Of a DNA stretch of 64,000 bases, positions 54,820 to 63,531 are shown piece after piece. The position numbers were made by a program, and so were the translations under genes. The notes under the pieces were generated by a model. It did not search any database. It was not told the DNA's origin and saw nothing but the letters and a program-made list of their open reading frames with translations. Source of the DNA: Cellulomonas sp. S1-8 (GTDB lineage: Bacteria > Actinomycetota > Actinomycetes > Actinomycetales > Cellulomonadaceae); NCBI RefSeq assembly GCF_026184235.1, contig NZ_CP110806.1:248001-312000 (forward strand), given 5' to 3'. How positions within the stretch are numbered: position 1 is the stretch's first letter; each line of letters begins with the position of its first letter.

Positions 54820-56715
54820 GTGACGATCGAGGCGGACACGGGACCGGACGCGGTACGGCCCACCCTGCGCGGGCTGGGCCGCCGGTGGCGGCAGCGTCGC
54901 CAGGCCGCCGCGCACCTGCGCCGCCTCCTGCCGTACGCCCGGCCCGGCCTGGTGGCGGCCACGGTCGTGGTGCACCTGGTCGCGGGTGCCGCGCCGGTCG
55001 CGTTCATGGCGGGGACGGGCTTCGCGCTGGCCCGCGTCGTCGCCGGCGAGCCGGCGACGGGCTGGCTCGCGGTCGCGCTCGTCGCGTTCGTCGTGCAGCA
55101 GCTGCTCGCACCCGTCCAGCTCGTGATGTCGCGCAAGGTGCAGCGGCGCGTCGACGCCGCGTGCATCGAGCGGCTGACGTCGTTCGCGTTCCACGGCGCG
55201 ACGCTCGCGGGCCTCGAGCGCCCCGACGTCGCGGACCGCCTCGCGCAGGCCGAGGAGGCGTTCGAGCAGTGGACGCTGACCCCCGGCGCGGCGCTCGAGG
55301 GCGCGCTCGCGCTGACGGCGCGGTACACCCAGCTCGTGGGCGCGGTCGCGCTGCTCGCCGTCGTGGTCGGTCCCGGTGCCGCGGCCGCGGCCCTCGTCGT
55401 GGCGCTCGTCGCGCGCTTCGGGCAGACCGAGGGCTTCTTCCGCTGGGGTCTGCTGATCCGCGCGTTCGGTCCGCTGCGGCGTCGCGTGACGTACGTGCGT
55501 GAGCTGGCGACGGGGACGCGCGCCGCCAAGGAGATCCGCACGCTCGGCCTCGTCGGGTGGCTCGAGGACCGGTACGTGGCCGAGAACCGCGCGGTGCTGG
55601 AGCCGATGTGGCGGTGGCGGCGCCAGGTCTACGGCGCGCCGTTCGTCGCGTACGCGCTGGTCGCGGCCGTCGGGTCGGTGGTCGCGCTGCTCCTGGTCGC
55701 GCGGTCGGGTGCCGACGTGGCGGCCGTGAGCATCGCGGTGCAGGCCGTCGCGCTGTGCGGCCGGTTCGGCGTGATCTTCCCGGAGTCGGACGTCAAGCTC
55801 GTCTACGGGCGCGGTGCGTGGGAGGCGATGCTCGAGCTCGAGGACGCCGCCCGACGCACAGGCGCACCCGCCGCGGGCGGCGGGCCGGTCGTCCGCCCGG
55901 AGCGGGAGATCGCCCTGCGGGACGTGCGGTTCGGGTACCGCCCCGACCGCCCGGTGCTCGACGGGCTCGACCTCGTCCTCCCCGTCGGCACGTCGACGGC
56001 GCTGGTCGGCGTCAACGGCGCGGGCAAGACGACGCTCGTCAAGGTGCTCACCGGCATGTACACGCCGGACTCGGGGACCGTCCGCGTCGACGGGACCGAC
56101 CTGCGCGGGCTGGACCCCGAGGAGTGGCAGCGCACGTTCGCCGCCACGTTCCAGGACTTCCTGCGGTACGAGCTCACGCTGCGCGAGAACGTCGCGATGG
56201 GGGCGATCGCCCACGTCGACGACGACGCCGGCGTGGCCGCCGAGCTGCGGCGCGTGGGCCTGGGGGACTGGCTCGACGGCCTGCCGGGCGGGCTCGACAC
56301 CCCGCTGACCCGGGCCGTGCCGGGCGGCCGGGACCTGTCCGGCGGGCAGTGGCAGCGCGTCGCGCTCGCGCGGTCGCTGTTCGCCGTGCGGCACGGCGCC
56401 GGCGTGCTGGTGCTCGACGAGCCCACGGCGCAGCTCGACGCGCGCGGCGAGGCGGAGTTCTACGACACGTTCCTCGACCTGACGCGCGGCGTCACGAGCC
56501 TGGTGATCTCCCACAGGTTCTCCACCGTGCGCCGGGCCGACCGGATCGTGGTGCTGGACGGCGGGCGGGTCACCGAGGCCGGCACGCACGACGAGCTCGT
56601 CGCGCACGGCGGCGAGTACGCCCGGATGTTCGAGGTGCAGGCGCGGCGGTTCGCGGACGGGGCCGTACCGGGCGGGCCCGGGCGCACCGGCGACATCGTG
56701 GAGGTGGCCCCGTGA
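54820..56715 (+). CDS. ABC exporter half-transporter, first subunit
   Basis: A 631-residue permease-ATPase fusion. Six helices (about 40-330) precede the nucleotide-binding domain with Walker A V-N-G-A-G-K-T-T, the signature L-S-G-G-Q-W-Q-R-V-A-L-A-R, Walker B V-L-V-L-D-E-P-T-A and the switch I-S-H-R-F-S-T-V-R-R-A-D. The 4-bp overlap with the next gene indicates a heterodimeric exporter. GTG start has GAGGCAGGGGTG upstream. Substrate unknown. Confidence 0.92.
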   Translation: MTIEADTGPDAVRPTLRGLGRRWRQRRQAAAHLRRLLPYARPGLVAATVVVHLVAGAAPVAFMAGTGFALARVVAGEPATGWLAVALVAFVVQQLLAPVQLVMSRKVQRRVDAACIERLTSFAFHGATLAGLERPDVADRLAQAEEAFEQWTLTPGAALEGALALTARYTQLVGAVALLAVVVGPGAAAAALVVALVARFGQTEGFFRWGLLIRAFGPLRRRVTYVRELATGTRAAKEIRTLGLVGWLEDRYVAENRAVLEPMWRWRRQVYGAPFVAYALVAAVGSVVALLLVARSGADVAAVSIAVQAVALCGRFGVIFPESDVKLVYGRGAWEAMLELEDAARRTGAPAAGGGPVVRPEREIALRDVRFGYRPDRPVLDGLDLVLPVGTSTALVGVNGAGKTTLVKVLTGMYTPDSGTVRVDGTDLRGLDPEEWQRTFAATFQDFLRYELTLRENVAMGAIAHVDDDAGVAAELRRVGLGDWLDGLPGGLDTPLTRAVPGGRDLSGGQWQRVALARSLFAVRHGAGVLVLDEPTAQLDARGEAEFYDTFLDLTRGVTSLVISHRFSTVRRADRIVVLDGGRVTEAGTHDELVAHGGEYARMFEVQARRFADGAVPGGPGRTGDIVEVAP

Positions 56716-58502
56716 ACGAGGTCCTGTTCGCCCTGGGCCGGCTCCTCGCGATCGCGTGGCGCCTCGACCGGCGCCGGTTGCTGATCGGCGGTGGGCTGCT
56801 CGTCGCCGGGTCCGTCGCGACGCCCCTCATGGCCGTCGCGGTGGGACGGCTCGTCGACGCCGTGCTCGACGGCGCCGGCTCCACGGCCGCCGTCTGGGCC
56901 GCCGTCGCCGGCCTCGCGCTGACCGGCGAGCTCATGCTCGGCCACTTCGCGCACCTGTCGTACTTCGCGCTCGCGGAGCTCACCGAGGAGCGCTTCAACC
57001 GCGACCTCGTCCGGCTCGTCAACGGCACCGACCACCTCGACCACACCGACGACCCCGCGTTCGCGGACCGCGTCGACCTGCTGCGGCAGGACGTCATGCA
57101 GGTGCGCACGACCGTGCAGTCGGGCCTGCAGCTCGGGGCGACGGCCGTGCAGGTGCTGCTCACCGCGGTGGTCCTGAGCACCGTCTCGCCCTGGCTGCTG
57201 CTGCTCGCGCTCGTCGCCGTCGTCCCGGTGCTGCTGGGCCGACGCGCCGAGACGGACCTCGAGCAGGTGCGCGAGGCGCAGTCCCCGACGACGCGCGGCA
57301 TCCGCCACCTGCGCACGCTCGCGACGAGCCCCGCGTCGCAGAAGGAGATCCGCCTCAGCGGGGGCGCGGACTTCCTGCTCGCGCGGCAGCGCGCGCTGCT
57401 GGAGCGGTACGACGACGCCATGACGGGCGCCGACGTGCGGTACGCGCTGCTGCGCACCGTCGGGCAGCTGGTGTTCGGCCTCGGGTACATCGCCGCGGTC
57501 CTCGGGGTGTTCGCGCTGGCCGGGCAGGGCCGCGCGAGCGCCGGGGACGTCGTGCTGACCGTCACGCTGGCCACCCAGCTCAGCGTGCAGATGGCGACGG
57601 GCATCGCGCTGCTCGGGTCGGTGCACCGCGCCGCGGTGGGGCTGCGCCGGTTCCTCGCGTTCGAGGCCGAGGTCGCCGCGGGTGTCGCGCCCCGCGCGGG
57701 GGCGGCCGTCCCGGACCGCACGGGCGACGGCATCCGGCTCGAGGGGGTGACGTTCCGGTACCCCGGGGCGGCCGCCGACGCCCTCACCGACGTCGACCTG
57801 CACCTGCCCGCCGGGACCTCCATCGCCCTCGTCGGCGAGAACGGGGCGGGCAAGAGCACGCTCCTCAAGCTCCTGACGGGCCTGTACCGGCCGACGGCGG
57901 GGCGCGTCCTCGTCGAGGGCGTCGACCTCGCGGACGTCGAGCCCGGGGCCTGGCGCGCCCGCACCGCGGCGCTCTTCCAGGACCTGGCGCGCATCGAGCT
58001 GTCGCTGCAGCACAGCGTCGGGGTCGGCCGCCTCGCGGACGTCGACTCCGCGGCCGCCGTCACCGCCGCGGCCGACCGGGCGGGCGTCGGCGCGCTCGCG
58101 GCGGAGGTGGGGCACGACGGCGTGGTCGGCACCGGGTACGCCGAGGGCCGTGACCTGTCCGGCGGGCAGTGGCAGGGCGTCGGGTTCGCGCGCACGCTCA
58201 TGCGCACCGACCCGCTGCTGCTGGTGCTCGACGAGCCCGCCTCCGCGCTCGACGCCATGGCCGAGCAGCGCCTCGTCGACGCCTACCGGGCGGTCGCCGC
58301 CGACGTCGCCGCGCAGGTCGGGGGCGTCACCCTGTTCGTCACGCACCGCATGTCGACCGTCCGCCTCGCCGACCGCATCGTCGTGCTCGACCACGGCCGC
58401 GTCGTCGAGCAGGGCACGCACGACGAGCTGGTCGCCGCGGGCGGACGGTACGCCGACCTGTGGGCGATGCAGTCCCGCGCCTACGCGACGACGACGGAGT
58501 GA
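56712..58502 (+). CDS. ABC exporter half-transporter, second subunit with altered signature
   Basis: A 596-residue partner. Walker A E-N-G-A-G-K-S-T and Walker B L-L-V-L-D-E-P-A-S are intact and the switch is V-T-H-R-M-S-T-V. The signature L-S-G-G-Q-W-Q is followed by G-V-G-F-A-R instead of the usual R-V-A-L-A-R, losing the conserved arginine. The first subunit has the normal form, so the two ATP sites may differ, as in asymmetric exporters. GTG start overlaps the previous stop. Confidence 0.92.
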   Translation: MNEVLFALGRLLAIAWRLDRRRLLIGGGLLVAGSVATPLMAVAVGRLVDAVLDGAGSTAAVWAAVAGLALTGELMLGHFAHLSYFALAELTEERFNRDLVRLVNGTDHLDHTDDPAFADRVDLLRQDVMQVRTTVQSGLQLGATAVQVLLTAVVLSTVSPWLLLLALVAVVPVLLGRRAETDLEQVREAQSPTTRGIRHLRTLATSPASQKEIRLSGGADFLLARQRALLERYDDAMTGADVRYALLRTVGQLVFGLGYIAAVLGVFALAGQGRASAGDVVLTVTLATQLSVQMATGIALLGSVHRAAVGLRRFLAFEAEVAAGVAPRAGAAVPDRTGDGIRLEGVTFRYPGAAADALTDVDLHLPAGTSIALVGENGAGKSTLLKLLTGLYRPTAGRVLVEGVDLADVEPGAWRARTAALFQDLARIELSLQHSVGVGRLADVDSAAAVTAAADRAGVGALAAEVGHDGVVGTGYAEGRDLSGGQWQGVGFARTLMRTDPLLLVLDEPASALDAMAEQRLVDAYRAVAADVAAQVGGVTLFVTHRMSTVRLADRIVVLDHGRVVEQGTHDELVAAGGRYADLWAMQSRAYATTTE

Positions 58503-58550
58503 GCCGGCCTGCCGGTTCGCAGCCCGTGACGGCGTGAGGCGTCGGGGACC

Positions 58551-59069
58551 TCAGGTGTCCCCGACGCCTCGACCCCGTCGGTCGCCGTCGGTCGTGCCGA
58601 CGTGCGGCTCGAGCAGGAGCGCCATGTACTTGCCCGGCTCCGTCGCGGCGAAACCGAACCGCTCGTACAGGCCGTGCGCGTCCGCGGTGGCCAGCACGAC
58701 GCGGGGCAGGCCGAGCCCCTCCAGGTGCGCGACGACGCCGGCGACGAGCGCGGTGCCGATGCGGTGGCCGCGCTCGGTCTCGTCGACGAAGACGTCGCAC
58801 AGCCACGCGAACGTCGCACCGTCGGTGACGACGCGCGCGAAGGCGACCTGCCGGCCCGACGCCCGCTCGAGGACACCGAAGCAGAGGGACGCGTCGACCG
58901 CGGCGTCCTGGACGTCGCGGGCGCGGCCGCGCGCCCAGTAGGAGCGTTCGGACAGCCAGCGGTGCACGGTCGCCCGGTCGACGTCCGCCCGGTCGGAGGT
59001 GAAGCGGTAGCGGGCCGTGTCCATGCCGGGCGCGTCCTGGCGGGCCTGCGTGGTCTCGTCCGTCGTCAC
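58551..59069 (-). CDS. GNAT family N-acetyltransferase
   Basis: A 172-residue single-domain GNAT: F-A-R-V-V-T-D-G-A-T-F-A-W-L-C-D-V-F-V-D-E-T-E-R-G-H-R-I-G-T-A-L-V (acetyl-CoA loop R-G-x-R-I-G) and G-L-Y-E-R-F-G-F near the C-terminus. Y-R-F-T-S-D at the start and the V-F-V-D-E motif are of the ATSE1-like (acetyltransf_1) subgroup. GTG 59069 and ATG 59024 are both possible starts. Substrate unknown. Confidence 0.85.
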   Translation of the reverse strand: MTTDETTQARQDAPGMDTARYRFTSDRADVDRATVHRWLSERSYWARGRARDVQDAAVDASLCFGVLERASGRQVAFARVVTDGATFAWLCDVFVDETERGHRIGTALVAGVVAHLEGLGLPRVVLATADAHGLYERFGFAATEPGKYMALLLEPHVGTTDGDRRGRGVGDT

Positions 59070-59105
59070 CGGCGCGACGTTACCGGGCGGCCGCACCGCC
59101 GGGTG

Positions 59106-60881
59106 TCACCCGCCCGGCGTCACCCGCCCGACGCCACCGGCGGCGCCGCCCACCACGCACCACGGCAGCGCGGCGAGCTCCGCGACCGGCTGCGGGCGGG
59201 CGAACCAGTACCCCTGCGCCGCCGGGCAGCCGAGCTCCTCGAGCAGCCGAGCCTGCTCGGGCGTCTCGACGCCCTCGGCGATGACGAGCATGTCGAGCTC
59301 GACGCACATGCCGAGCAGTGCGCGGACCATGACGCTGCGGCGTGCGGACGTCGTGAGCGACGAGACGAACTGGCGGTCGAGCTTGAGGAAGTCGGCGGGC
59401 AGCTCGTCGAGGCGGCTCAACGAGGAGAAGCCGGTGCCGAAGTCGTCGATCGCGATCCGCACACCGCCATCGCGCAGCGCGCGCAACGCGCGCAGGGCGG
59501 CCGGGCCGGACGCCTCGACGACGCTCTCGGTCACCTCGAGGACGAACTGCGTCGCCGGCCAGCGGGCCGACTCCAACGCGCCGAGGACGCGCGCGGCGTA
59601 GCCCTGCCCGACGAGCTCGCGTCCCGACACGTTGATCCCCATCTGCACAGGGCGGGCCCAGGCGGTCTGCAGCGTGTGCGCGTCGGCGCACGCGAGCGCG
59701 AGGACCTGGGCGCCGAGCTCGTCGATGAGGCCCCCGTCCTCGGCTGCGGTGACGAACTCCGTGGGCGGCACGGGTCCGCGGCGGGGGTGGTCCCACCGGG
59801 CGAGCGCCTCCACCCCGACGACGCGCCGGGACGACAGCTCGACGATCGGCTGCAGCGCGACGCGCAGGTCACCGGCGGCCAGGCTGCGGGCGAGGTCGTC
59901 GGCGAGGGACAGCCGCCGCCGCTCCGAGAGCACGGTGCGCCCACGCCCCGCGGCCTTCGCCGCGTACAGGGCGGTGTCCGTGCGCCGCAGGACCTCGGCG
60001 CCCGTCTCGCCCTCCACGTGCTCCGCGACCCCGCAGGAGGCGGGTGTCGGCGCGCTCGCGCACAGCCGCTCCGCGATGGCCAGCGCCTCGGGCCCGGTGC
60101 TGCCGGGCAGCAGCACCGCGAACTCGTCGCCGCCGCGGCGGCCCAGCACCATGCCCGGCACGTCGATCCCGCACCACGCGGCGGCGGTCGCCCGCAGCAG
60201 CTCGTCGCCGGCCGCGTGGCCCTGCGCGTCGTTGATCCGCTTGAAGTGGTCGATGTCGATGAGTGCGAGCGACAGCGGCTGCCCGCGGCGCTCACGGCGG
60301 TCGATGGCGTGCCCGAGCGCGGCGTCCCAGCCGCGCCGGTCGGTGAGCCCCGTCAGCGCGTCGACCCCGGACGTCGCCGCGTGCCGGGCGAGGACCCCGA
60401 CGACCCCCGCGACGCCGCCCCACAGCACGGCGTACGCCGCGCACACCAGCGGTGGGACGTCGTGCACGGCCAGCAGCGGCACGACCTGGCACACCCCGGC
60501 CAGCGCGACGACGAGCCACGCGTCCCGCCGGCGCAGGAACAGGGCGGACTCGATGCCGACGAGCGTCGAGACCGACGCGGACGCGAGCGCGAGCGTGAGG
60601 GTCGGCGCGAGCGTCGTCCCGACGCCCAGGACGGCCGCCGCGGCGAGCACGGTCAGCGCGATGCCGCGCGGCCGGATGCGGTGCCCGACGAGCAGCAGGG
60701 CCGGCCCGGTGAGCGCGGCCACGAGCGCCAGCACCAGCAGGGGAGCCCCGCGGGGGCCGTCCACGAGGACGACGTCGGCGGCGAGCAGTGCCGCAGCGAC
60801 CCCCCCGACGGTGAACAGGACGGCGGTCGTGCGCACGAGGACGTCGGACGTGCCGGTGAGCATCGACGGTGGTGCCACCAC
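59106..60881 (-). CDS. Membrane GGDEF-EAL cyclic-di-GMP protein
   Basis: A 591-residue protein. The first ~165 residues hold about six hydrophobic helices. The GGDEF domain (170-325) keeps G-R-R-G-G-D-E-F-A-V-L-L and the D-I-D-H-F-K-R-I-N-D motif; the EAL domain (335-580) keeps V-E-A-L-A-R-W-D-H-P, N-V-S, E-x-T-E-S, D-D-F-G-T-G-F-S-S-L and E-G-V-E-T. Both domains look catalytically competent, so it could make or degrade c-di-GMP. An ATG at 60863 is an alternative start. A BLUF photoreceptor gene lies 4.4 kb upstream, but no overlap or operon connects them. Confidence 0.92.
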   Translation of the reverse strand: MVAPPSMLTGTSDVLVRTTAVLFTVGGVAAALLAADVVLVDGPRGAPLLVLALVAALTGPALLLVGHRIRPRGIALTVLAAAAVLGVGTTLAPTLTLALASASVSTLVGIESALFLRRRDAWLVVALAGVCQVVPLLAVHDVPPLVCAAYAVLWGGVAGVVGVLARHAATSGVDALTGLTDRRGWDAALGHAIDRRERRGQPLSLALIDIDHFKRINDAQGHAAGDELLRATAAAWCGIDVPGMVLGRRGGDEFAVLLPGSTGPEALAIAERLCASAPTPASCGVAEHVEGETGAEVLRRTDTALYAAKAAGRGRTVLSERRRLSLADDLARSLAAGDLRVALQPIVELSSRRVVGVEALARWDHPRRGPVPPTEFVTAAEDGGLIDELGAQVLALACADAHTLQTAWARPVQMGINVSGRELVGQGYAARVLGALESARWPATQFVLEVTESVVEASGPAALRALRALRDGGVRIAIDDFGTGFSSLSRLDELPADFLKLDRQFVSSLTTSARRSVMVRALLGMCVELDMLVIAEGVETPEQARLLEELGCPAAQGYWFARPQPVAELAALPWCVVGGAAGGVGRVTPGG

Positions 60882-60986
60882 CCCACCCTCCGGCCCCGGC
60901 CGGTGCGCGTCCAGGTCTGGCGGCCAACGGGATCCCTCCTGCGGCCCAGGATCACCCGCTCACCACCCGGGTGGCGGTGCCACGCC

Positions 60987-61793
60987 TCACCAGCGGCGGA
61001 AGCCGCCCTCGGTGGACAGGACCTGCCCGACGACCCACCGCCCGGCGTCGGAGACGAGCCACGCGATGAGCCGCGCGGGGTCGTCGGGCTCACCGAACCG
61101 GCCGCCGGGGAAGTGCGCGAGCACGGCGTCGAGCGCCTCGGGCGGGCGGTCGGCGGTGTCGACGTCGAGGTACCCGGTGTTCACCGGGCCCGGGTTGACG
61201 GTGTTGAGCACGATGCCGCGCGCGACGAGGTCGTCGGCGACCGACGCGGTGAGGCCGGCCAGCGCCGCCTTCGACGTGGCGTACGCGATCTCGCCCCGCA
61301 TCGGCCCGTGCCCCTGGCCCGACGTCATCCACACGACCCGGCCGCCGGTCCGGCCGTCGTGCTGCGCAGCGAAGGCCTTGGTCGCCAGGATCGTCGAACG
61401 GGTGTTGACCGCCCAGTGCGCGTCGAGGCTCTCCGCGCTCTGCTCCGCGAGCGGGCCGTCGCCGCCGCTGCGCGCGTGGTTGCAGACGAGGACGTCGAGG
61501 TGGCCCAGCGCGGCGCCGGCGCGCGCCACGAGCTCCTCGCCCGCGGTCGGCGCCGCCAGGTCGAGGGACGTCGCGGCGAGCCGTGCGCCCGGCTGCAGCT
61601 CGGCCTCGAGCTCGGCCAGCAGCGCGTCGACGTCGTCCGCGCCCCACGGCTGGGCGGCGTCGTGCGGCGCCCAGTGCTGGACGACGAGGCTCGCGCCCGC
61701 GCGCGCCAGGCGCGACGCGATCGCGAACCCGATGCCGCGGCGCCGGCTCACCCCGGTGACGACGGCCGTCCGCCCGTGCAGGTCCTCGCTCAT
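60987..61793 (-). CDS. Short-chain dehydrogenase/reductase (FabG-like)
   Basis: A 268-residue SDR. The cofactor loop T-G-V-S-R-R-R-G-I-G-F-A is a T-G-x3-G-x-G variant with two extra residues (S-R-R-R-G-I-G). The catalytic residues fit S-G-Q-G-H-G-P-M-R-G-E-I-A-Y-A-T-S-K (Ser, Tyr and Lys), and N-H-A-R-S replaces the usual N-N-A-G. Q-V-L-S-T-E-G-G-F is the normal end. It is an NAD(P)H-dependent oxidoreductase; substrate unknown. Monocistronic. Confidence 0.9.
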   Translation of the reverse strand: MSEDLHGRTAVVTGVSRRRGIGFAIASRLARAGASLVVQHWAPHDAAQPWGADDVDALLAELEAELQPGARLAATSLDLAAPTAGEELVARAGAALGHLDVLVCNHARSGGDGPLAEQSAESLDAHWAVNTRSTILATKAFAAQHDGRTGGRVVWMTSGQGHGPMRGEIAYATSKAALAGLTASVADDLVARGIVLNTVNPGPVNTGYLDVDTADRPPEALDAVLAHFPGGRFGEPDDPARLIAWLVSDAGRWVVGQVLSTEGGFRRW

Positions 61794-61924
61794 GACCGCG
61801 ACGGTAGGTGGCGCGCGGCGGTGACGCCACGGGATTGGCCGCGCGTACGCTGGGGCGCGGCGGCAGGGGGGCCGATCCGGGTCCCGCGACGCGCAGGCGG
61901 GTCGTCGCCCGCGGGAGGGTGGTC

Positions 61925-62464
61925 ATGGACACCGGCGCAGTGCCGCAGCCCGCGCTCGAGCGCATGGTCGACCCGGCCGGGCACCCGCTCGTCGTCGGCG
62001 TCGTCCCCGGTCAGGACCCGCTCGTGGCCCGCACCGCCGCGGCCTGGGGTCGTGCGGTCGGCGCACCGTACCTGCACCTCGCGTACGTCGACCCGGCCCG
62101 GTACGTCGTCCAGGAGCGACCCGACGGCTCCGTCGCGCACATGTCGCTGGACCCCGACGGCCTCGACGACGCGTGGCGCGCGACCCGCGAGGAGCTGCGG
62201 GGGCAGGCGGCCGAGCAGCTCAGCGGCGAGGGCGTCGTGTGGCGGCTGCACTACCTGGCCGGCCGGCCAGACCGCGCGCTCACGCACCTGGCCCGGGCCG
62301 TCGACGCGTCCGCGATCGTCGTCGGCAGCCGGTCCGGGCGCCTGCGGGAGCTGCTGGAGGGCTCGATCGCGCTGCACCTCGCGTACCACCAGCACCGGCC
62401 CGTGCTGACGGTGCCGCTGAGCGTCGTCGACTGGAAGGACCCGCGGGCGCCGTGGCAGGGCTGA
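61925..62464 (+). CDS. Universal stress protein-like (UspA fold)
   Basis: A 179-residue protein: H-P-L-V-V-G-V-V-P-G-Q-D-P-L-V-A-R-T-A-A-A-W at the start and A-S-A-I-V-V-G-S-R-S-G-R-L-R-E-L-L-E-G-S-I-A-L-H-L-A at the end (G-x2-G-x9-G-S type loop, incomplete). GGGAGGGTGG precedes the ATG. It overlaps the fluoride-channel gene by 13 bases, which suggests coupled translation. Confidence 0.85.
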   Translation: MDTGAVPQPALERMVDPAGHPLVVGVVPGQDPLVARTAAAWGRAVGAPYLHLAYVDPARYVVQERPDGSVAHMSLDPDGLDDAWRATREELRGQAAEQLSGEGVVWRLHYLAGRPDRALTHLARAVDASAIVVGSRSGRLRELLEGSIALHLAYHQHRPVLTVPLSVVDWKDPRAPWQG

Positions 62465-63048
62465 CCCCGCCCGCCGCCCGGCACGTCCCGACCGCCCTGC
62501 CCCTGCCCGCCGCGGCGCTGCTGGTCGGCGCGGGCGGCAGCGTCGGCGTGCTGGTGCGGGCGCTCCTCGAGCAGGCGTGGCCGCCCGTGCCCGGTGCGTG
62601 GCCGTGGACGACGTTCTGGATCAACGTCACGGGCTCGTTCCTGCTCGGGGCGCTGCTCGGGACGCTGCAGCGGGGCCCCGACGTGGGACGTCGGCGGGCC
62701 GTGCGGCTCGGGCTCGGCACCGGGGTGATCGGCGGGTACACGACGTACAGCACGTTCGTGCTGGAGGTCGAGGGGCTGCTCACCGGCGGGCACGTCGTCG
62801 CCGGCATCGCGTACGCGCTGGTCAGCGTCGTGCTGGGGGTCGCGGCGGCCGTCGCCGGGACCGTCGTCGCGGGGCGGGTGGCCGAGCGGCTGCGTCCGAC
62901 GGCGGACGACGAGCCGGCCGGCGGCGGGGTCCGTGACGGGGCCCGTGACGAGGCCGGCGACGTGACCGGCGGCGTGACCGGCGACGTGACCGGCGGCGCG
63001 GCCGGTGGCGGTGCCGGTGACCCGGACGCCGTCGGGGAGGCGCCGTGA
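62452..63048 (+). CDS. crcB: Fluoride channel subunit CrcB/FluC with long C-terminal extension
   Basis: A 198-residue protein with four membrane helices. The family motifs G-A-G-G-S-V-G-V-L-V-R-A, F-W-I-N-V-T-G-S-F-L-L-G-A-L-L-G and G-V-I-G-G-Y-T-T-Y-S-T-F are complete (Na+ site G-Y-T-T-Y-S-T-F). Beyond the normal end (about residue 140) a Gly/Asp/Ala/Thr tail follows with repeated G-D-V-T-G-G units coded by tandem GGCGTGACC words. GTG 62452 is chosen because CTG/TTG alternatives are weak. It pairs with the next gene. Confidence 0.88.
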   Translation: MAGLTPPAARHVPTALPLPAAALLVGAGGSVGVLVRALLEQAWPPVPGAWPWTTFWINVTGSFLLGALLGTLQRGPDVGRRRAVRLGLGTGVIGGYTTYSTFVLEVEGLLTGGHVVAGIAYALVSVVLGVAAAVAGTVVAGRVAERLRPTADDEPAGGGVRDGARDEAGDVTGGVTGDVTGGAAGGGAGDPDAVGEAP

Positions 63049-63407
63049 TCGTCGTCCTCGCGCTCGCGGGCGGGCTGGGCGCGGCGTCCCGGTTGCTCGT
63101 CGACACGTGGGTCGCACGCCGCTGCCGCGCACCGGTGCCGCTGGGCACGGTCGTCGTCAACGCCACCGCGTGCCTGCTGCTGGGCGCGCTCACCGGGTGG
63201 GCGCTGGCGCACCCCGGCCACGACGGGCTGCGCGCCGTGCTCGGCATCGGGTTCCTGGGTGGCTACTCGACGTTCAGCACCGCGAGCGTCGAGGGGGCGC
63301 GCCTGCTGCTCGGCGGCCGCGGGCCGGCCGCGGTGCTGCACGCCCTGGGGATGCTGCTCGTCTGCGTGGCGGCGGCCGTCCTGGGTCTCGCGCTCACGTC
63401 GCCCTGA
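63045..63407 (+). CDS. crcB: Fluoride channel subunit CrcB/FluC, second copy
   Basis: A 120-residue FluC protein: L-A-G-G-L-G-A-A-S-R-L-L-V-D, G-T-V-V-V-N-A-T-A-C-L-L-L-G and G-F-L-G-G-Y-S-T-F-S-T. Normal length, four helices. The two genes overlap by 4 bp; as in Bacillus CrcB1/CrcB2 the channel could be a heterodimer. A convergent hairpin ends the unit. Confidence 0.9.
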   Translation: MIVVLALAGGLGAASRLLVDTWVARRCRAPVPLGTVVVNATACLLLGALTGWALAHPGHDGLRAVLGIGFLGGYSTFSTASVEGARLLLGGRGPAAVLHALGMLLVCVAAAVLGLALTSP

Positions 63408-63450
63408 CGCCTGACGCACTGACGCCCTGACGCCCTGACGCCCTGACGCC
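63407..63450 (+). repeat. Tandem GACGCCCT repeats behind crcB
   Basis: About five imperfect copies of the 8-base unit GACGCCCT run from the crcB stop codon to 63450, ending in GACGCCC. They could slip during replication. Confidence 0.85.
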
Positions 63451-63461
63451 CGGACGCCGCA

Positions 63462-63494
63462 CGCCGGGCGCGGGGAGGAGTCCCGCGCCCGGCG
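63462..63494. terminator. Bidirectional hairpin terminator between crcB and the CBM2 gene
   Basis: CGCCGGGCGCGGG (63462-63474) pairs perfectly with CCCGCGCCCGGCG (63482-63494), a 13-bp stem with a loop of seven bases, in the gap between two convergent genes. Confidence 0.85.
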
Positions 63495-63531
63495 TGATCC
63501 GGCGGTCGATCAGGTCATGCGGTCGGACGGG

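Noticed and set aside
58602..62408. A 1268-codon open frame on the plus strand
   Set aside because: It is antisense to the GNAT, GGDEF-EAL and SDR genes, which all have intact catalytic motifs.
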